From Anaerolineales bacterium (GTDB lineage Bacteria; Chloroflexota; Anaerolineae; Anaerolineales; Villigracilaceae), in contig JAFGKO010000320.1 in the NCBI GenBank assembly GCA_016928525.1, forward strand, positions 1 through 13,235: a DNA stretch of 13,235 bases, given 5' to 3'. Position 1 is the stretch's first letter, and every line of letters starts with the position of its first letter. Made by a program: the position numbers and the translations under genes. The notes under the pieces were generated by a model. It was not told the origin of the DNA, ran no database searches, and was given only the letters and a program-made list of their open reading frames with translations. This document shows positions 13,010 through 13,235 of the stretch, in pieces.

Positions 13010-13219
13010 ATGAAACTAAGCGCGCGCAATGTTTTGAAAGGCAAAGTCTTAAAGGTCATCAAGGGGGCTGTTAACTCGGAAGTTACGCTTGAACTCTCCG
13101 GCGGCGCCCAGGTCGTTTCGATCATCACCAACAGTTCTGTCGAAAATCTGGGACTCGAAGAAGGCAAGGAAGCTTACGCTGTGATCAAGGCATCCAACGT
13201 CATGGTTGCTGTGGATTGA
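13010..13219 (+). CDS. mop: molbindin (Mop/TOBE domain molybdate-binding protein)
   Basis: The product has 69 residues, the usual length of single-domain molbindins. It matches the Mop pattern throughout: SARNVLKGKVLKVIKGAVNSEV at the start, then SIITNSSVENLGLEEGKEAYAVIKASNVMVAVD. Molbindins assemble into hexamers that bind several molybdate or tungstate ions in the cytoplasm, as a store or buffer. It is the second gene of a two-gene unit with the molybdate-type regulator, 10 nt apart. The window ends 16 nt after its stop, so a transporter or cofactor gene further on cannot be seen. Confidence 0.93.
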   Translation: MKLSARNVLKGKVLKVIKGAVNSEVTLELSGGAQVVSIITNSSVENLGLEEGKEAYAVIKASNVMVAVD

Positions 13220-13235
13220 CCACGCAGGCTTACTC

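Noticed and set aside
1..13235. tRNA or rRNA genes, prophage or toxin-antitoxin genes
   Set aside because: No cloverleaf, conserved rRNA segment, phage structural gene or small paired toxin-antitoxin frames were seen on either strand.

Overview
The window fits the chromosome of a Gram-negative-like environmental bacterium. My best guess is Chloroflexota (Anaerolineae type), judging from the gene families, the mixed G+C content and the many short palindromic and heptanucleotide repeats. This is inference; the window holds no rRNA or other phylogenetic marker.

Layout. Everything from about 11.9 kb down to base 1 is on the minus strand. Read in that direction it runs: a PAS/GAF-like/GGDEF diguanylate cyclase (11875-10526); a promoter, a SAM-I riboswitch and its intrinsic terminator (10509-10229); a small cysteine/histidine-containing protein of unknown function (10121-9699); an array of four hairpins (9677-9576); an AT-rich HhH-GPD DNA glycosylase with a [4Fe-4S] motif (9495-8719); full-length cobalamin-dependent methionine synthase metH (8682-5116); a REP-associated tyrosine transposase (RAYT) gene bounded by two near-identical 27-nt palindromes (5111-4407); a zinc-ribbon Nudix hydrolase (4396-3902); two GT-C membrane glycosyltransferases, GT87-like then GT39-like (3869-680); an inverted pair of palindromic repeats; and the first 178 codons of a second homocysteine S-methyltransferase (534 to beyond base 1). 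On the plus strand at the right end a wHTH plus molybdate-binding-domain regulator (12025-12999) is followed by a molbindin (13010-13219).

How the parts work together. The SAM-I switch is complete. Aptamer core, P1, P4, an 11-bp antiterminator pairing and a terminator are all visible, so transcription from the promoter near 10490 should stop when SAM is plentiful. The natural target is metH, but two unrelated genes and repeat DNA now lie between switch and metH. Methionine synthesis is represented twice, by MetH and the partial enzyme at the left edge. The right-end pair is a molybdate-sensing and storage module.

The most unusual aspect is the density of small repeats, and where they sit. 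Heptanucleotide repeats form the extended P3 arm of the riboswitch. Two more heptad tracts and one palindrome are translated in frame inside metH, apparently at linkers or loops. Covarying palindromes flank the RAYT gene, and a four-hairpin array separates two genes. They look like insertions tolerated only where RNA or protein structure allows.
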